A DNA stretch of 64,000 bases, from positions 1 through 64,000 of the forward strand of contig JAJPHL010000037.1 of the NCBI GenBank assembly GCA_021325275.1, in the 5' to 3' direction. The translations under genes were made by a program, and so were the position numbers. This DNA is from Terriglobia bacterium (GTDB lineage: Bacteria > Acidobacteriota > Terriglobia > JAJPHL01). This document shows positions 61,126 to 64,000 of the stretch, piece by piece. Position 1 is the first letter of the stretch. Each line of letters begins with the position of its first letter. The notes beneath the pieces were generated by a model, which made no database searches, was not told the DNA's origin, and saw only the letters and a program-made list of their open reading frames with translations.

Positions 61126-61428
61126 CTTTTGGAGAACTTGGCGGATTGCTGTTCTTCGGGTTGCAATAGTCTCAGGCACTCAGGTTCGAGAGGAAAATAC
61201 CGCCATCGACTGAAGCGGAGCGTGAAGCACTGGCGTCCCCGCCGTGAGTCACTTACAAAGAGCTTACCGACGGCCTTACGCCGGAGCAGGGCAATCAGGA
61301 TAAGCAGCCGTAGGGCATTCGCGCTTGAGAGGGTTGCACAAAACCCGCTCAAGTTCCTAAACTTCATTCTGATCTGTAGCACGCGCCTGATCTCCATGTT
61401 CAGGATCGATCACACGTGTTGGCTCCAA
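61126..61428. other. Intergenic region, no gene supported
   Basis: About 300 bp between a plus-strand terminator and the end of the minus-strand TIR gene. An antisense open frame across it lacks protein-like composition, and I see no strong hairpin or repeat. Confidence 0.45.
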
Positions 61429-62439
61429 TCATGCCTGCCTCATAGGTGGGTGCGCCTCGTTCTCTGACAATCGCTCTGCGGTGTAGATCGACAATACACG
61501 GAGGCCCCCTGTATCCAGCTTTTCAAACAACCTGGCATAGCCAGATGCCGGGAACCGACAGAATGCCAGAATGTGACCCGCACAACCGGACATGCTCGAA
61601 CTGCTCAAATTGATAGTTTCTGCCATCCCTGGATGGATCGTCCCGGTGGTCCACTGGGAATTGCCGCGCGGTACGCCCTCACTGATCGGGTAGAAGGTCA
61701 ATGTCGCACTGCCGCTCCGTGAGGTGCCTGCGCCAAAAACCAGATCCCCAGATCGGTTAACAATTACGATCTCTGTCTCCATGTTACCGAGAGACACCAC
61801 GTGCGGAAAAACCAACATAGTGTCAAATAAGTTCCCCGCACTCCGGGCCGATAATGAAGGCGACCTCTCTCGGTTGCTGAATTCTCTGACGAGTGCGAGT
61901 ATTTCGAGGATCATATCTTCCGGGTCTCGAGGCGATTGCGCATCACGGCTTGCGGTAGGAATAGCGTCGAGCTTAGCCTTTAGATCCGGCCACCATTTGT
62001 CAAAACTAGACTCTAAAGCCTTCTCGGTGAGCGCAGCACCTTCTTTCCCAAGAGCTTCGTTCACGCTTCTAAGCAATTGGAGGGTGCCACCCTGATCGGC
62101 CATCGCGCCCTGGAATATTGTTAACGGGTAATCCCTGGGTATTTCGGTCGTCTGGATTCGGAACAGGTAGGGTGAAACCTTGGATTCGAGAGTCTTCTTA
62201 AGAGCCCCTGCTTCGAAATTCAGCCAAGGCGAGCCGGTGTTTTCGGGAGTGACACAAACAATTCCGTAGCCGGCTGTTTCGAGTGCGCCGACGATTTCTC
62301 CGCTCCATTGCGCACCGGTGTGGATATCTTGTGCCGACATCCAAGGATCAATTGCCTGTATTACAGACGGAAGCCAATTGCGGAGGCCTTCAGCAACTGA
62401 CTTGCCCATTTGCCCCGACCAGCTGATGAATAAACGCAT
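61429..62439 (-). CDS. TIR-domain protein
   Basis: 336 aa with no signal peptide. The N-terminal TIR-type domain (about 1-135) has MRLFISWSGQ, DPWMSAQDIHTGAQW, IVCVTPENTGSPWLNFEAGALKK; E76 in SPWLNFEAGAL is the likely catalytic Glu of NAD-cleaving TIRs. Such domains in bacteria often serve in anti-phage defence by depleting NAD or making cyclic signals. The C-terminal part (about 200-336) is beta-rich and unknown (HVVSLGNMETEIVIVNRSGDLVFGAG, TTGTIHPGMAETINLSSSSM). It lies 24 bp after tRNA-Arg on the same strand, a typical landing site for islands. No partner defence gene is next to it. Confidence 0.8.
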   Translation of the reverse strand: MRLFISWSGQMGKSVAEGLRNWLPSVIQAIDPWMSAQDIHTGAQWSGEIVGALETAGYGIVCVTPENTGSPWLNFEAGALKKTLESKVSPYLFRIQTTEIPRDYPLTIFQGAMADQGGTLQLLRSVNEALGKEGAALTEKALESSFDKWWPDLKAKLDAIPTASRDAQSPRDPEDMILEILALVREFSNRERSPSLSARSAGNLFDTMLVFPHVVSLGNMETEIVIVNRSGDLVFGAGTSRSGSATLTFYPISEGVPRGNSQWTTGTIHPGMAETINLSSSSMSGCAGHILAFCRFPASGYARLFEKLDTGGLRVLSIYTAERLSENEAHPPMRQA

Positions 62440-62463
62440 TGAGCCCTCAACCTTGATTGAACC

Positions 62464-62541
62464 TGGTGCCCCCGGCGTGAGTCGAACACGCGACCTAAGG
62501 TTTAGGAAACCTCCGCTCTATCCATACTGAGCTACGGGGGC
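62464..62541 (-). tRNA. tRNA-Arg (anticodon CCU)
   Basis: The acceptor stem GCCCCCG (62541-62535) pairs with CGGGGGC (62474-62468). D-arm TAGCTCAG...GAGC, anticodon stem GAGGT/ACCTT with loop TTCCTAA (anticodon CCT), T-loop GTTCGACT with a paired stem, and CCA encoded (62466-62464). All cloverleaf arms form. The TIR gene follows directly on the same strand. Confidence 0.95.
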
Positions 62542-62602
62542 ACGGGAGAGTTTTTCTACTCTGTAAGAAAGCTTAGCACACCGTTCTTACCAGTACGCTC
62601 GA

Positions 62603-64000
62603 TCACACCTGGCCGCGCGACCGCCCGGCGCGAAGCACACGCAGGATCTGCTCCACGTCGTACACGGAGCCGCCCCAAGTACCGCCGCTGGCGTCTTGCA
62701 ACGCGGCCCACAGGCGCGTGTCGTCGGGCAGCGCGGGATCGGGCGCTAGATCCGCGCGCGATTCGCGCGCTGCGAGAATTTGCGATCCGCGCGCGGCGTC
62801 CGCTACCGCGCCGGCTTCGCCGACCAAATTCACCGATCCCTCCAGGTGCACCGTGTCCACCTCAATGTCGATCACATCGCCGTCGCGAAGTTTGCCGATT
62901 GGTCCGCCGGCCAGCGCTTCCGGCGAAATGTGGCCGATGCATGCTCCGGTCGACACGCCGGAGAAACGCGCGTCGGTGAGCAGCGCGACATGCTTGCCGA
63001 ATTCCAGGAATCTTAGCGCCGAAGTAAGCTGATACGTCTCTTCCATGCCCGCACCCATCGGTCCGCGGCAGATCAACACCAGAATATCGCCCGCTTGAAT
63101 GCGCTTTTCCTTGATCGCCGCGATCGCAGACGGTTCGGTGAGGAAGACTTTCGCCGGTCCGCGCTTGCGATACACGCCGTCGGCGCTCACCACCGACCGA
63201 TCGATCGACGTGCTCTTGATCACCGATCCCTCGGGCGCGAGATTTCCGTGGGGGAAGCACACCGTCGAGGGGATTCCGCGCGCTGCGGCTGCGGCCGGCG
63301 ACAAGATCACATCGTCGGGATCGACGCCGTCTCGTCCGCGCAGCAACGCCCGCAGTTTTTCGCGGCGGTCCGACTCCTCCCACGCGTCGAGTTGCTCGCC
63401 CAACGTGATTCCCGCCGCGGTGAGCGCGCGCGTCTCGAGCAATCCCGCGCGGCGAAGATGCAACATCACTTCCGGCACGCCGCCGGCGAGAAAGACTTGC
63501 GCCGTGGGATGATTTCGCGGACCATTCGGCAGGGCGTCGACAAGGCGAGGGACTTTTCGGTTGATGCGCGACCAATCTTCGGCCGTCGGCCGCCGGACTC
63601 CGGCGGCGTGCGCGACCGCCGGCAGGTGCAGGATCAAGTTTGTCGATCCGCCGAACGCCGCGTGTGTGACCATCGCGTTTTGCACGGCCGCTTCGGTGAC
63701 AATGTCGCGCATGTGAATGCCGCGCGACTCCAGTGCGATCGCCGCGCGCGCCGAGCGCCGCGCCATGTCCAACCAAATCGCGTGACCCGAGGGGGCCAGC
63801 GCGGCGTGACCCAGCGACATGCCCAGGGCTTCACCGATTACTTGCGACGTCGCCGCCGTTCCGAGAAACTGGCAACCGCCGCCCGGCGACGCGCAGGCAC
63901 GGCAGCCGAGTTCCGCCACTTCCTCCAGCGTAATTTGTCCGTGCGAGAAGCGCGCGCCCGCCGATTGAATCGTTCCGGCGTCTTCGCCTTTCTCGGGTAG
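62603..64000 (-). CDS. YjhG/YagF-type sugar-acid dehydratase (IlvD/Edd family), partial
   Basis: The 5' end lies beyond the window; 465 residues are visible to the stop, in frame up to base 64000. IlvD/Edd-family features include [23 protein letters not shown] (an Fe-S cluster Cys motif), the [21 protein letters not shown] motif, [37 protein letters not shown] and NLVGEAGAV. The ...[18 protein letters not shown] start matches the YjhG/YagF subgroup (D-xylonate dehydratase-like), which dehydrates sugar acids to 2-keto-3-deoxy products. No sugar-acid pathway genes are visible in the window. Confident of family, less of substrate. Confidence 0.9.
   Translation of the reverse strand, partial: LPEKGEDAGTIQSAGARFSHGQITLEEVAELGCRACASPGGGCQFLGTAATSQVIGEALGMSLGHAALAPSGHAIWLDMARRSARAAIALESRGIHMRDIVTEAAVQNAMVTHAAFGGSTNLILHLPAVAHAAGVRRPTAEDWSRINRKVPRLVDALPNGPRNHPTAQVFLAGGVPEVMLHLRRAGLLETRALTAAGITLGEQLDAWEESDRREKLRALLRGRDGVDPDDVILSPAAAAARGIPSTVCFPHGNLAPEGSVIKSTSIDRSVVSADGVYRKRGPAKVFLTEPSAIAAIKEKRIQAGDILVLICRGPMGAGMEETYQLTSALRFLEFGKHVALLTDARFSGVSTGACIGHISPEALAGGPIGKLRDGDVIDIEVDTVHLEGSVNLVGEAGAVADAARGSQILAARESRADLAPDPALPDDTRLWAALQDASGGTWGGSVYDVEQILRVLRAGRSRGQV

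Noticed and set aside
60966-61397. A 143-aa minus-strand ORF past the PEP-CTERM gene
   Set aside because: It overlaps the end of a supported gene and a strong terminator on the other strand and has no protein-like composition or start signal.
1-64000. CRISPR array, prophage or conjugative element
   Set aside because: No regular short repeats with unique spacers, no phage structural, integrase or terminase genes, and no relaxase or T4SS genes were seen. The TrbI/VirB10 likeness at 20588 is isolated.

Overview
The window reads as chromosomal DNA of an acidobacterium, most likely the Solibacter/Bryobacter lineage. The evidence is three TIGR03435-type secreted proteins, three proteins with the Solibacter-type C-terminal domain (TIGR03437), five large orphan FtsX/MacB-type permeases (the 'acidobacterial duplicated orphan permease' type), PadR regulation, PEP-CTERM proteins and high GC. 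There is no rRNA, CRISPR array or recognisable phage. One tRNA gene, tRNA-Arg(CCU), lies near the right end.

Layout. 1-2294 is accessory debris: a broken REP-associated (Y1) transposase, a REP-like hairpin, small membrane-protein genes, and a short ORF that may be the tail of a larger protein. 2295-5554 is a complete IS1595-family transposon with identical 25-bp ends and an 8-bp T8 target duplication. It carries a divergently transcribed P63C-domain gene, a 48-aa protein gene, and an overlapping pair coding for an 81-aa protein and a retropepsin-like aspartic protease. 5861-13087 codes for secreted or membrane proteins (PQQ-type propeller, patatin-like lipase, SBBP propeller). 13125-20499 holds a VapBC pair, a Ser/Thr kinase with TolB-like and TPR regions, a BON protein, an atypical LuxR-type response regulator, a CorC/HlyC-type CBS protein and Dtd. 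20588-25556 is a co-oriented run that includes three secreted proteins, each with one CxxCH haem site. 25764-31843 holds an M48 protease, an ldcA-mpl-FGE-like operon (murein recycling) and a gamma-glutamyltransferase. 31906-42850 holds a phosphotriesterase-like hydrolase, two paralogous proteins of unknown function, two tandem permeases, a quinohaemoprotein alcohol dehydrogenase and a HAF/PEP-CTERM protein. 43213-47410 is an assimilatory siroheme operon: sulfite/nitrite reductase, an unknown gene, cobA and a Met8/CysG-N gene, where the last genes make the cofactor for the first. 47691-57707 is a block of permeases and TIGR03435 genes with a PadR regulator and a clear candidate operator. 57836-61072 holds an ECF sigma factor, an anti-sigma-like protein, an apparent Spy/pilin fusion and a PEP-CTERM protein. 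61429-64000 holds a TIR-domain protein next to tRNA-Arg and the partial gene of a YjhG/YagF-type sugar-acid dehydratase.

Themes across the window. (1) A family of long palindromes at gene ends (26983, 31848, 38693, 39509) supplies the stop codon and last residues of three genes. (2) Several genes have a TAnnnT -10-like hexamer 6-7 nt before the start codon, which suggests leaderless mRNAs. (3) Many products are secreted or membrane-bound. The strongest candidate for a less described system is the cargo-bearing IS1595 element; others are the monohaem TIGR03437 cluster, the Spy/pilin fusion controlled by a sigma factor, and the TIR protein beside tRNA-Arg.
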